DNA of 64,000 bases, taken from Sphingopyxis sp. HIX (GTDB lineage Bacteria > Pseudomonadota > Alphaproteobacteria > Sphingomonadales > Sphingomonadaceae). The notes beneath the pieces were generated by a model. It did no database searches, was not told the origin of the DNA, and was given only the letters and a program-made list of their open reading frames with translations. Location of the stretch: positions 124,001 to 188,000 of the forward strand of contig NZ_LNSB01000001.1 in assembly GCF_001468285.1 (NCBI RefSeq), read 5' to 3'. Shown here in pieces: positions 50,161 to 58,458 of the stretch (positions are counted from its first letter, which is position 1; every line of letters begins with the position of its first letter). A program made the position numbers and the translations under genes.

Positions 50161-50850
50161 TCAGGGCACGATTTCGAACGCGAAGGCACTAAGGCCGGCC
50201 GAAGGCGTCACGCCTAGCCATTGAGCGCAGCGGCGCGTGAAGTGCGACTGATCGGCGAAGCCTCCCGCCGCCGCGGCGTCGGCAAGACCTCCGCCGCCGA
50301 CCAGCGTCCGCACGGCGCGTTGAAGCTGGAGCCATTGCAGCAATTTGGCCGGAGGCACGCCGAAGTCGCGGCTGACGATTTCGCGGAGGCGCGAGGGCGA
50401 AAGGCAGGCGACGTCGGCCAAGGCGCGCGCGGTCGACAAATCGTCAGGGGCCGCGAGCACTTCGGACAGGCGGGCATCCACCGGACGCGCCTGCGAGCGG
50501 TCGAGATAGTCGGACGCCCAGCGCTTCGCGTCCGCGCCGCTTGCGATGTCACCTAGTCCGGCTGTCTCTATCGGCGTCAACAGGACAGGCGCCGATCCGG
50601 CGGACAGCCGGGTGCCGGCACGAAAAAGCGGGTCGAGATAAAATGACCGCACGAGGGCGCCCGGCGGCCCGAGGCGGTGCCGGACATGCGACGCTATCGC
50701 AATGGCGTGTCCGGCGGGAACTATCAGGTCGGCATCACCGGAAATTTCGAGGTCGCGTTCGATGGCGAGGCTGATCTGGTGCGCCACATGGTTATGGGGA
50801 CGGCTGCTCCCGATGCGCGCGTCAATGAGCGCCCAGCCGGTCCCGAGCAT
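50161..50850 (-). CDS. AraC-family transcriptional regulator (copy 2)
   Basis: A 229-aa regulator with an N-terminal sensor half and a C-terminal AraC double HTH (ALADVACLSPSRLREIVSRDFG, then AAAGGFADQSHFTRRCAQWLG). ATG 50850 begins 33 bases after the copD stop; a longer frame upstream lies over copD. It is the same length as copy 1 and lies on the same side of a methyltransferase. Probable control of the methyltransferase or cop genes is inferred. Confidence 0.83.
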   Translation of the reverse strand: MLGTGWALIDARIGSSRPHNHVAHQISLAIERDLEISGDADLIVPAGHAIAIASHVRHRLGPPGALVRSFYLDPLFRAGTRLSAGSAPVLLTPIETAGLGDIASGADAKRWASDYLDRSQARPVDARLSEVLAAPDDLSTARALADVACLSPSRLREIVSRDFGVPPAKLLQWLQLQRAVRTLVGGGGLADAAAAGGFADQSHFTRRCAQWLGVTPSAGLSAFAFEIVP

Positions 50851-50882
50851 GATCGAACCCGACCAAGAGGCGGTGCTTGGGG

Positions 50883-51851
50883 TCAAACCGGATCGGCGGT
50901 GACGAAGGGTTCGAGCGTACCGAACCAGGCAACCAGCGCGAGTATGGCGAGCGCGGCCGACGCTTCGATGATGAGGCTTCTGCGCATGGCTGCAATCGCG
51001 AGGTCGGGGTCGGCGTCGACATTGTCGGTATCGGTCCCCGGGACGGCGGCCGCGAGCGCCGGGGTCAGCCGCCAGCGGTTCGCCGCCGCGAGCGCCAGCA
51101 TCAGTCCGAACAGCGCAAGCTTGGCGAGAAGCAATTGTCCATAGGGCGAGCCGAGGGAACGGCCGAGATTCTCGGCGCCGACGATCATCTGGCTGTTGAC
51201 GAGGCCGGTGGCGGCGATGACGAGGACGCAGATCGTACCGACGCGCGAGAATTGATCGAGGCTCCGCGCCGCAATTTGGAGTCCGCCCGGCCATTCGCGG
51301 ACACGACGTGGTGAGATCAGGATCAGGAAGGCGCCGATCGCGCCGATCCAGACCGCCGCTGCAATCAGGTGCAAGATGTCGCTGATCCGGTGCACGGTGC
51401 CTGCGGCGCCTTCGGTCGCGCCGGCGTGGCCGGACCAGACCAGACTCGCGACGGCCACCGAGCCCGCGGCCGCGAGTACGGCGGCCGAAGTTGTCGGCCA
51501 GCGGACCATCCAGATCGCGACTCCCAGCGCGAGCAGCAGCGCTGCGCTCCGGTAGACCCAGGCTGTGCCGACCTCGGTCTCGCGAACAAGGTCCCAAAAA
51601 GGCTGGAGTTCCAGGGAGAGGAGCCCCACACCCTGCATCGAAGCCGCGAGCACGCCCATCCCCAAGATGGAGAGAAGCAGTCCGGCGGCGCAGAGCCATC
51701 GCTCTGCGCGCCAGATCGAGGCCATCATCGACTGCGGCGCAAGGCGTTCGCTCCGTGTCAGCGCAAAAAGCGGGAACGCAGCAAGGCCGGCGATGAGCAT
51801 CAGGTCCGCATAAAGTGCGAACCTGATGCCGATCAGAACGGGGTCCCCCAC
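50883..51851 (-). CDS. copD: CopD-family copper uptake protein
   Basis: A 322-aa inner-membrane protein of about eight helices matching CopD/YebZ, with conserved His residues in helices (SGHAGATEGAAGTVHRISDILHLIAA). It moves copper inward together with CopC. It starts 7 bases after copC and is cotranscribed with it. Confidence 0.9.
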   Translation of the reverse strand: MGDPVLIGIRFALYADLMLIAGLAAFPLFALTRSERLAPQSMMASIWRAERWLCAAGLLLSILGMGVLAASMQGVGLLSLELQPFWDLVRETEVGTAWVYRSAALLLALGVAIWMVRWPTTSAAVLAAAGSVAVASLVWSGHAGATEGAAGTVHRISDILHLIAAAVWIGAIGAFLILISPRRVREWPGGLQIAARSLDQFSRVGTICVLVIAATGLVNSQMIVGAENLGRSLGSPYGQLLLAKLALFGLMLALAAANRWRLTPALAAAVPGTDTDNVDADPDLAIAAMRRSLIIEASAALAILALVAWFGTLEPFVTADPV

Positions 51852-51857
51852 CGTCTT

Positions 51858-52241
51858 TTACTTTACGGTGAAGCTGAATTCGCTGCCCATGCGGTGGGTA
51901 TCAGCGCCCGCCGCCGACCATGTGACCTTGTAGGTTCCGGCTGTCAGCGGCCGCTTGAGCATCAGCATCGCCGACTTGCCCTCTTTGCCCATCATCGACG
52001 AGTAAGGCACCTTCATCGGGGCATGATTGGCCATGCCGGGCATGCCGGTCATGACCAGCTCGGTCTTGAGGGTCGAGGCGACGATCTTTTCGTTGAACTG
52101 AAGATTGACCGACGTGACCTTCGAAACGGTCGAATTGGCGGCGGGCGTCGAGCTGACGAGCTTGGTGTGCGCGCTTGCCGTGGCCGGCATGAGAAGCAGA
52201 GCGAAAGCCGCCGCTGCAGAGGGGAGAAGAGACTTGAACAT
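51858..52241 (-). CDS. copC: CopC periplasmic copper-binding protein
   Basis: A 127-aa protein: signal peptide (AFALLLMPATASA) followed directly by His (HTKLVSSTPA), the N-terminal His of the Cu(II) site, then Met-rich MTGMPGMANHAPMK and a late DTHRMG His. That is the CopC beta-barrel layout. ATG 52241 follows GGAGG; an in-frame TTG at 52253 is less likely. It acts with CopD in copper homeostasis. Confidence 0.92.
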   Translation of the reverse strand: MFKSLLPSAAAAFALLLMPATASAHTKLVSSTPAANSTVSKVTSVNLQFNEKIVASTLKTELVMTGMPGMANHAPMKVPYSSMMGKEGKSAMLMLKRPLTAGTYKVTWSAAGADTHRMGSEFSFTVK

Positions 52242-52384
52242 GAACACCTCCAAATGCGTGTCTGTCCTGCTAATACGCAGGATATCGGCATGGCCCTCAA
52301 ATATTCCGGAATAATATTCTGGTGTGAGGGGTGAGGCGCTTCGGCGCGTATGTACAATGATGGAAAGGTTTGAAGAGACGATCG
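52242..52384. promoter_or_regulatory. divergent promoter region between copC and the cnrY-like gene
   Basis: It holds a perfect 12-bp palindrome TATTCCGGAATA at 52302-52313, a candidate operator, and a short UUCG-type hairpin with GCGC arms at 52338-52349. Promoters for copC/copD and the signalling cassette must lie here. No ECF-type -35/-10 pair could be assigned. Confidence 0.5.
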
Positions 52385-52651
52385 ATGGATAAGGAGCTTC
52401 GCATTTTGAACAGGATCGATCTGCCCGCAGCGCTCGATGCGCTCGATGATCGCATCATGGGCGCATTGGCGATCCGCCGGCGCGAAGCGGTAGCGATGCG
52501 CCGCCTGATGGCGCTCGCGGCCTTTGTCTCGCTCGGCGGCGGTGTCTTTGCGGGGAGTGCGATTTCCCAGCCGGCGGTCGCGGCAAGCCCCCTGACCCCA
52601 TTCGGCCCGCCTAGCGCATTGGTGCCTTCCACCTTGCTGGATGTACAGTAG
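52385..52651 (+). CDS. CnrY-like membrane anti-sigma factor
   Basis: An 88-aa protein: a charged cytoplasmic N terminus (MDKELRILNRIDLPAALDALDDRIMGALAIRRRE), one helix (RLMALAAFVSLGGGVFAGSAI) and a short periplasmic tail. Its size and layout, and its place before a CnrX-like sensor and an ECF sigma factor, match CnrY. It would hold the sigma factor at the membrane until metal binds the sensor. Sequence alone is weak; context carries the call. Confidence 0.7.
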   Translation: MDKELRILNRIDLPAALDALDDRIMGALAIRRREAVAMRRLMALAAFVSLGGGVFAGSAISQPAVAASPLTPFGPPSALVPSTLLDVQ

Positions 52652-52653
52652 CG

Positions 52654-53091
52654 ATGCCGTCGCGCCGTCTTCTTCTCTTGGGGCTCATTGCCTTCGCCGC
52701 GGCGATTGCCGGCGTGTTCATCGGCCGTCTGGTAGCCGATGCGCCCAAAGCCAGCGAAACCGAACTTCATGCGCTTCTCCACGGCCAACTCGACCTGACC
52801 CCGGAGCAGGAAACGAAACTCGAGCGGATCGAAGCCGACTTCGCCGGTCGCCGCCAGGCGCTCGAACTCGAGATGCGCGCCGCCAATGTCCGGCTCGCGC
52901 AGGCGATCGAAGCCGAGCATGGCTATGGACCGCGCGTCACCGAGGCGATCGACGAGACGCATGAGGTGATGGGGACATTGCAGAAGGAAACGCTCCAGCA
53001 TCTCTTCGCGATGCGCGGGGTTCTCAACCCCGATCAAGCGGAAATGTTCGACAAAAGCGTGGTCAAGGCGCTGACCGCCGATGCGCGGTGA
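52654..53091 (+). CDS. CnrX-like periplasmic metal sensor
   Basis: A 145-aa protein with one N-terminal helix and a helical hairpin periplasmic domain of the CnrX/Spy type. The five metal ligands of CnrX (H42, H46, E63, H119, M123) appear at H39, H43, E60, H116 and M120, with identical spacing throughout (HALLH; E60; HLFAM). So the Ni/Co sensing site is preserved. It overlaps the sigma-factor start as GTGA. It should signal metal to the anti-sigma protein. Confidence 0.88.
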   Translation: MPSRRLLLLGLIAFAAAIAGVFIGRLVADAPKASETELHALLHGQLDLTPEQETKLERIEADFAGRRQALELEMRAANVRLAQAIEAEHGYGPRVTEAIDETHEVMGTLQKETLQHLFAMRGVLNPDQAEMFDKSVVKALTADAR

Positions 53092-53672
53092 GCGCCGACC
53101 TATCGCAATGTAGCGACCAGGATCTGGCGGCCTTTGCGCGCGCGCACCGCGAAGACGCCTATCGCGAGTTGCTGCGCCGTTACAAAACGGGCGTCTACCG
53201 GCTCATCGTAAAGCAGATCGGCGATGCCGACGAGGCGATGGATTTGACGCAGGAGACGTTCGTCTCCGGCTTTTCGGCGCTCGATCGCTATGATGGCGAA
53301 CGCCCCTTCCGCACATGGATCGCCCGTATCGCGCTCAACAAATGTCGCGACTGGGCACGACGGCGAAAGGTGCGCGCCTTTTTCTCCCGCGCGCTCCCGC
53401 TCGAAAATGCGCATCACGTAGCAAGCGATGGTCCTGGGCCCGATTCCGCGGCGACCGACAGGCGAGAGCTCGCCAGGGTTCGCGGGGCGATCGATCAGCT
53501 GCCGCAGAATTTGCGCGAAGTGTTGCTCCTCCGCGGTGTCGACGAGGTCAGCCAGGCCGAAACAGCGGTCATTTTGCGGGTCAGCGAGAAAACAGTCGAA
53601 ACGCGCCTCTATCGAGCGCGGACCAGGCTCCGGGAATTGCTCGCGGGAACATCTGCGAGCGCCGAGGGTTGA
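53088..53672 (+). CDS. CnrH-like ECF sigma factor
   Basis: A 194-aa sigma-70 ECF factor. Region 2 is DLTQETFVSGFSALDRYDGERPFRTWIARIALNKCRDWARRR, and region 4 HTH is VSEKTVETRLYRARTRLREL. The start is GTG 53088, overlapping the sensor stop. It is the third gene of a cnrYXH-like cassette just before the copper oxidase operon, which it probably activates. Confidence 0.9.
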   Translation: MSADLSQCSDQDLAAFARAHREDAYRELLRRYKTGVYRLIVKQIGDADEAMDLTQETFVSGFSALDRYDGERPFRTWIARIALNKCRDWARRRKVRAFFSRALPLENAHHVASDGPGPDSAATDRRELARVRGAIDQLPQNLREVLLLRGVDEVSQAETAVILRVSEKTVETRLYRARTRLRELLAGTSASAEG

Positions 53673-53785
53673 GGGTTCGACCGCTCGTTCAGGCGGCATC
53701 TCCTCATCGTCCGGCATTTTTATTGAGGGGCAGGCGTGCCGCCTGCGTATAGCTTTAGGAACAGTCAGTAACGGTCGGAAAGAAT

Positions 53786-55627
53786 ATGCAGATGGAAAGG
53801 CGTCGGTTCGTCAGTGGAGCTTTGGGTGGAGGGGCTGCTGCGGCGATGGCCGCATGGTTCCCGGCCTGGGCCCAGCCGGTGTCGTCCGGCATCACCGCGC
53901 CGCTTCCGACCGTATCCGGCAATGACATAACGCTGCGCATCGCGCGCCAGACGATGCGCATCGACGGCAAGGTCAGTCGCGCGATCGGGATCAACGGCAC
54001 CGTGCCCGCGCCGCTCGTCCGGCTGAAGGAGGGACAAAACGCGCGCCTCACCGTCGTCAACGATCTCGACGAGGACAGCTCGATTCACTGGCACGGCCTG
54101 ATCCTGCCGTTCCAGATGGACGGCGTGCCCGGCGTCAGCTTCCCCGGGATCAAGCCGCGCTCGAAGTTTGTCTATGAATTCCCGGTCGTTCAATCGGGGA
54201 CCTATTGGTATCACAGCCATTCGGGGCTTCAGGAACAGCTCGGCCATTATGGCCCGATCGTCATCGATCCCGCGGGCGCCGACCCGATCGGCTACGACCG
54301 CGAGCATGTCGTCGTCCTGTCCGACCACAGTCAATTGTCGCCCGAGGCGATCTTCCGCAAGCTCAAGGTCAATCCCGGCCATTTCAACATGCAGCGCCAG
54401 ACGCTGGCGGGCCTGCTTGCCGGCAAGGATCAACCGCTCAAGGAGCGGATCGATTGGGGCAAGATGCGGATGGACCCGACCGACGTCGCCGACGTCAATG
54501 GTTCGACCTACACCTTCCTCGTCAACGGCCATGGTCCGCGCGACAACTGGACCGCGCTCTTCAGCCCCGGCGAGCGGGTACGCCTGCGCATCGTCAATGC
54601 GTCGGCGATGACGATCTTCAACGTCCGTATCCCGGGCCTCAGGATGACCGTCGTCCAGGCTGATGGGCTCAATGTCGTGCCGACCGAAATCGACGAGTTC
54701 CAGATCGCGGTCGCCGAAACCTATGACGTCATCGTGACCCCGGTCGAGGACCGTGCTTATACGCTCGTTGCCGAGGCCAATGACCGCTCGGGCATGGGAC
54801 GCGCGACGCTCGCACCGCGCGCTGGCATGGTCGCCGAGGTGCCGCCGCTCCGCGAACGGCCGCTCGCGACCATGAAGGACATGGGCATGGGCGACATGTC
54901 GGGCGGCGCGATGGCGGGTATGGACCATTCGGGCGGCGATATGGGCGCCATGCCCATGCCGGCGAGCGACCCTTCTTGTCCTCCCGAACATGCCAAGATG
55001 GGCCATTGTACGCCAGCGGGGGAAAGCGGCGCGATGGCGGGCATGGATCATGGATCTGGCGGAGGCATGCAGCACAGCATGCGCGACTTCAGTGTCGCGC
55101 CGCAGGTCAAGCGCGATCCCAGCGTTCAGACGATCTCGCCGATGCCGATGGATCGCATGGGCGAGCCGGGGCAGGGACTGGAGAATGTCGGGCACAAGGT
55201 GCTGACCTACCATGACCTTGTCGCGCTCGAGCGCAACCCCGATACCCGCGCCGCCTCGCGCTCGCTCGACATCCATCTGACCGGCAATATGGAACGCTTC
55301 ATGTGGTCGTTCGACGGCATCAAGATGTCCGACTATCACGAGCCCATCCCCTTCATCGAGGGAGAGCGCGTGCGGATCAACCTCATCAACGATTCGATGA
55401 TGAGCCACCCCATCCACCTCCACGGCCATTTTTTCGAACTGGTGACGGGCAAGGGCGACCGGTCGCCGCGCAAGCATACGGTGCTTGTCCAGCCGGGCGG
55501 CATCGCGAGCTTCGATTTCACCGCCGACGCGCTCGGCGACTGGGCGTTCCATTGCCACCTTCTCTATCACATGCACGCGGGGATGATGCGCGTCGTCAGC
55601 GTCCGTCCGAAGGGAGACGGCGAATGA
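53786..55627 (+). CDS. copA: CopA/PcoA-type multicopper oxidase
   Basis: A 613-aa periplasmic oxidase exported by Tat (RRRFVSGALGGG). Copper motifs are HWHG (H101), HSHSG, HPIHLHGH and HCHLLYHMH (H589), covering types 1-3. A Met/Asp/His-rich insert (residues about 360-430, MDHSGGDMG, MAGMDH) includes CPPEHAKMGHC from C398. It oxidises Cu(I) in the periplasm. ATG 53786 or the in-frame ATG at 53792 is the start; the stop overlaps copB as ATGA. Not the same protein as the ATPase copA at 46858. Confidence 0.95.
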   Translation: MQMERRRFVSGALGGGAAAAMAAWFPAWAQPVSSGITAPLPTVSGNDITLRIARQTMRIDGKVSRAIGINGTVPAPLVRLKEGQNARLTVVNDLDEDSSIHWHGLILPFQMDGVPGVSFPGIKPRSKFVYEFPVVQSGTYWYHSHSGLQEQLGHYGPIVIDPAGADPIGYDREHVVVLSDHSQLSPEAIFRKLKVNPGHFNMQRQTLAGLLAGKDQPLKERIDWGKMRMDPTDVADVNGSTYTFLVNGHGPRDNWTALFSPGERVRLRIVNASAMTIFNVRIPGLRMTVVQADGLNVVPTEIDEFQIAVAETYDVIVTPVEDRAYTLVAEANDRSGMGRATLAPRAGMVAEVPPLRERPLATMKDMGMGDMSGGAMAGMDHSGGDMGAMPMPASDPSCPPEHAKMGHCTPAGESGAMAGMDHGSGGGMQHSMRDFSVAPQVKRDPSVQTISPMPMDRMGEPGQGLENVGHKVLTYHDLVALERNPDTRAASRSLDIHLTGNMERFMWSFDGIKMSDYHEPIPFIEGERVRINLINDSMMSHPIHLHGHFFELVTGKGDRSPRKHTVLVQPGGIASFDFTADALGDWAFHCHLLYHMHAGMMRVVSVRPKGDGE

Positions 55628-56835
55628 CCCGGGTCGCGCTTCTCCTCGCGGGTATCGCCCCGCTGGCCTTTGCTGTGCCCGCCGCGGCGCAGTCGATGGA
55701 TCATTCGATGCATGGTGCGGCGCCCGCGCCGACACCCGCTCCCTCGCCAACGCCAGCACCCGTAGCGCAGTCCGCGCCCGAAGCGCCCGCCGAAGGGTCG
55801 ATGGAGCAGATGGACCATGGGAACATGCAGGGCATGGACATGGAACCCGAGGCTTCAAGCTGCCCGCCCGAACATGCGGCGATGGGTCATTGTACGCCTG
55901 AGGCGGAAGCTCCAGGCAAGGGCGCTTCGGACATGGGTGCGATGGATCATGGCGCACCGCAGCCGTCCGATCCCGATTGCCCGCCCGAACATGCCAAAAT
56001 GGGCCATTGCACCCCGAAGGGCGGATCTGCGGACGCGATGGCGGGAATGGAAGGCATGGCGACCACGAGCAGCGCTAGCGGCACCGATTTGCCGCCGGGC
56101 GATGCTACCGCGCCTGCGCCTCCCGGCGACTGGTATGCCGATCGCATTTATCCCCAAGCCGAAATGGAGCATTCGCGCCACGACATGATGAAAGAGAATG
56201 GTGCGCAGACCATCGCTTTCATCAGCTTCAACCTTGCCGAATATCAGGCGCGCAAGGGCCGCGACGGGTTCCGCTGGGACGGTGAGGCTTGGTACGGCGG
56301 CGACATTAACCGGCTGACGATCAAGAGCGAAGGCGAGGGCGTGTTCGGCGAAGGCATCGAGAGCGCCGAGGTACAGGCGCTCTACAGCCGGGCGATCGGA
56401 CCCTATTTCAACGCGCAGGCGGGTATCAGGCAGGATCTTGGGCCCGGCCCCGACCGCACCTATGCGACGATCGGCTTCGAGGGGCTCGCCCCCTATTGGT
56501 TCGAAGTCGAGGGCGCGCTGTTTCTTTCGAACAAGGGTGATCTGCTCGCCCGGCTCGAAGGCTATTACGACCAGCGCATCACCCAGAAACTGATCCTCCA
56601 GCCGATGGCGGAGGTCAATTTTGCGCTCCAGGATGTCCCCGAGACCGGCGTTGGTTCGGGGCTTTCGGATTTCGAGCTCGGGCTTCGCCTGCGTTACGAG
56701 GTCGTGAAGGAATTCGCGCCTTATGTCGGCGTCGAATGGGCGCGCAAGGTCGGCGATACCGCGCGTTTTGCCCGCGCCGCGGGCGAGGATGCGAGCGGCG
56801 TCAGCTTCGTGATGGGGGTGCGGGCCTGGTTCTAG
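55624..56835 (+). CDS. copB: CopB/PcoB-type outer-membrane copper protein
   Basis: A 403-aa protein with a signal peptide (APLAFAVPAAAQS), a Met/His/Pro-rich N-terminal region with two more CPPEHA-x-MGHC motifs (from C80 and C119), then a beta-barrel domain of the CopB/PcoB family (WYADRIYPQAEMEHSRHD onward) ending in Phe. It probably binds copper in the outer membrane. ATG 55624 overlaps the oxidase stop. Confidence 0.92.
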   Translation: MTRVALLLAGIAPLAFAVPAAAQSMDHSMHGAAPAPTPAPSPTPAPVAQSAPEAPAEGSMEQMDHGNMQGMDMEPEASSCPPEHAAMGHCTPEAEAPGKGASDMGAMDHGAPQPSDPDCPPEHAKMGHCTPKGGSADAMAGMEGMATTSSASGTDLPPGDATAPAPPGDWYADRIYPQAEMEHSRHDMMKENGAQTIAFISFNLAEYQARKGRDGFRWDGEAWYGGDINRLTIKSEGEGVFGEGIESAEVQALYSRAIGPYFNAQAGIRQDLGPGPDRTYATIGFEGLAPYWFEVEGALFLSNKGDLLARLEGYYDQRITQKLILQPMAEVNFALQDVPETGVGSGLSDFELGLRLRYEVVKEFAPYVGVEWARKVGDTARFARAAGEDASGVSFVMGVRAWF

Positions 56836-56873
56836 AAGTTTCGCGGGGTGGCGACACGTCGAGGAGAAATGCC

Positions 56874-57317
56874 GTGAAACCAGCCTATCGCAGCCTCGCG
56901 CTGCAGACGATCGTCAGCGGCGTCATCATGTATCTGGTGATGTTCGTCATGATCGACCGCCTCTCGAGCTTCTACAATAATCTCAACATGCTCTACATGA
57001 CGCTGATGATGGTCTCGCCGATGGTCGTGCTGATGATCGTCGCAATGCCGGGCATGTTCCCGTCGAAACGTCTCAATACGTTCCTGCTGCTGGGATCGGC
57101 AGTTGCCTTCTTCGGGAGCTTCGGGCTCATCCGGACACAGACGACGATCGGCGACACGGCCTTCTTGCGTTCGATGATCCCGCATCACTCGGGCGCGATC
57201 CTCATGTGTGAACAGGCTTCTCTCAAAGATGCCGAGATACGCGAACTCTGCCGCGGCATCATCGCGGGGCAGGCGGCCGAAATCGAACAGATGAAATCCA
57301 TTCTCGCGAGGAAATGA
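56874..57317 (+). CDS. DUF305-domain membrane protein
   Basis: A 147-aa protein with three N-terminal hydrophobic segments and a DUF305-like end (SMIPHHSGAILMCEQASLKDAEIRELC). The MIPHH-GAI-MCE motif has His and Cys that may bind copper. The start is GTG 56874 after GAGGAG; an in-frame ATG further upstream lies inside copB. It is part of the cop operon. Confidence 0.85.
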   Translation: MKPAYRSLALQTIVSGVIMYLVMFVMIDRLSSFYNNLNMLYMTLMMVSPMVVLMIVAMPGMFPSKRLNTFLLLGSAVAFFGSFGLIRTQTTIGDTAFLRSMIPHHSGAILMCEQASLKDAEIRELCRGIIAGQAAEIEQMKSILARK

Positions 57318-57318
57318 C

Positions 57319-57843
57319 ATGAAAAATCTGATGACGCGCCGTCATCTTTTCGGCCTGATTGCGGTCGGATCGGGGATGGCGCTTGCGGCATGCAATTCTG
57401 CCTCGGGCCCGGCGGCGACCAGCGATAAGAATGGCGCGGCGCCCGCGCCGGGCGCCGAGACGTCCAGCCCCAAGCGAATGCTCGTTTATCGCGATCCCGA
57501 ATGCGGCTGCTGCGAAGCTTGGGCGGATATCGCACGCAAGGCCGGTTATGATGTGACTGTCGAGAACCGCGCTGACATGGCCGCCGTAAAGACGCGATAT
57601 GGTGTGCCTGGCCAGCTGGCGTCGTGCCACACGGCCGTGATCGGCGGCTATGCGATCGAGGGTCATGTGCCGATGCGGCATGTTGCGAGACTCCTCCACG
57701 ACAAGCCACGCGACATTCGCGGAATCGCCGTGCCCGGCATGCCGCGCGGTTCTCCGGGAATGGAAATGCCGGACGGAAGCGCGGACGCATTCGAAGTGAT
57801 GGCATTCGGCAGCGACGGCAAGGTTTCTGAATTCCGCGCATGA
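57319..57843 (+). CDS. DUF411 copper-associated protein
   Basis: A 174-aa exported protein (twin-Arg-like MTRRHLFGLI and a lipobox LAAC) with the DUF411 core: CGCCEAW near residue 65, LASCHT and GYAIEGHVPMRHVARLL. The cysteine triad probably binds Cu(I); the family is often encoded in copper operons. It begins one base after the DUF305 stop. A partial copy of its C-terminal part lies at 58219. Confidence 0.88.
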   Translation: MKNLMTRRHLFGLIAVGSGMALAACNSASGPAATSDKNGAAPAPGAETSSPKRMLVYRDPECGCCEAWADIARKAGYDVTVENRADMAAVKTRYGVPGQLASCHTAVIGGYAIEGHVPMRHVARLLHDKPRDIRGIAVPGMPRGSPGMEMPDGSADAFEVMAFGSDGKVSEFRA

Positions 57844-57869
57844 CCTGCCGACACGAAGAGGAGACAGAT

Positions 57870-58217
57870 ATGACGAGATTCATTCCCCTAGCGAGCGCCG
57901 CCGCGCTGATATTTGCTCTGGCAGGATGCGGCACTGAGCCCGCGCAGCAGAGCGACGTCACACCGGAACAGAGTGAGGTCACTGCCGGTGAGCCGCCCGC
58001 AATGGTCGAGACCATGCCCGTAGCGGACGAGCCGCCCGCCGCGTCTGCCCCGGCGGCGCCGACCGAAGAAGCGATGCCTCCGGAGAAATCCCGCCCCAAG
58101 CAAGAACCCGCCGCGAAGGCCGCTGTGCCGCCGCGGGCAAAGGCCGCGCCGGAAGCGCCGAAACCTGTCGAACCCGAACCCGATCCTCATGCCGGGCACG
58201 ATATGGACAAAAAATAA
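57870..58217 (+). CDS. small Pro/Glu-rich lipoprotein
   Basis: A 115-aa protein: lipoprotein signal (ALIFALAGC), then a low-complexity Pro/Ala/Glu body (KPVEPEPDPHAGHDMDKK) with a His/Met end. GAGGAG precedes ATG. The HAGHDM tail may bind copper. No family recognised; it is the last intact gene of the cop operon. Confidence 0.75.
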   Translation: MTRFIPLASAAALIFALAGCGTEPAQQSDVTPEQSEVTAGEPPAMVETMPVADEPPAASAPAAPTEEAMPPEKSRPKQEPAAKAAVPPRAKAAPEAPKPVEPEPDPHAGHDMDKK

Positions 58218-58218
58218 G

Positions 58219-58311
58219 GAGCATGTGCCGACGCGGCATGTCGCCCGGGCGGTCGAGGACAAGCTGCGCGAAGTGTCCGGCATCGCCGCGCCCGGCATGC
58301 CGCGCGGTCGG
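58219..58311 (+). pseudogene. DUF411 C-terminal fragment
   Basis: Starting right after the stop of the lipoprotein gene, one frame reads EHVPTRHVARAVEDKLREVS and ends GIAAPGMPRG. Aligned with the DUF411 protein at 57319 (EGHVPMRHVARLLHDKPRDI and GIAVPGMPRG) most positions match. It has no start codon and no Cys motif, so it is a relic of a duplicated DUF411 gene. Confidence 0.75.
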
Positions 58312-58458
58312 GCGCTGCTCGATGCCGCAGCGAGAGATATAACCATATGGAATAACCATCTCGTTTATAGCGATGAGTGGTGATTATTTCTGGTCATGCC
58401 AAGGCCGCGAAGATAGCTCGGTGGCGAAGCCGAGAGCTTTCGCAAATGGGAGGGGACC

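Noticed and set aside
53765..55957. 730-codon minus-strand open frame opposite the multicopper oxidase
   Set aside because: The oxidase on the plus strand has every copper motif; the antisense frame is compositional.
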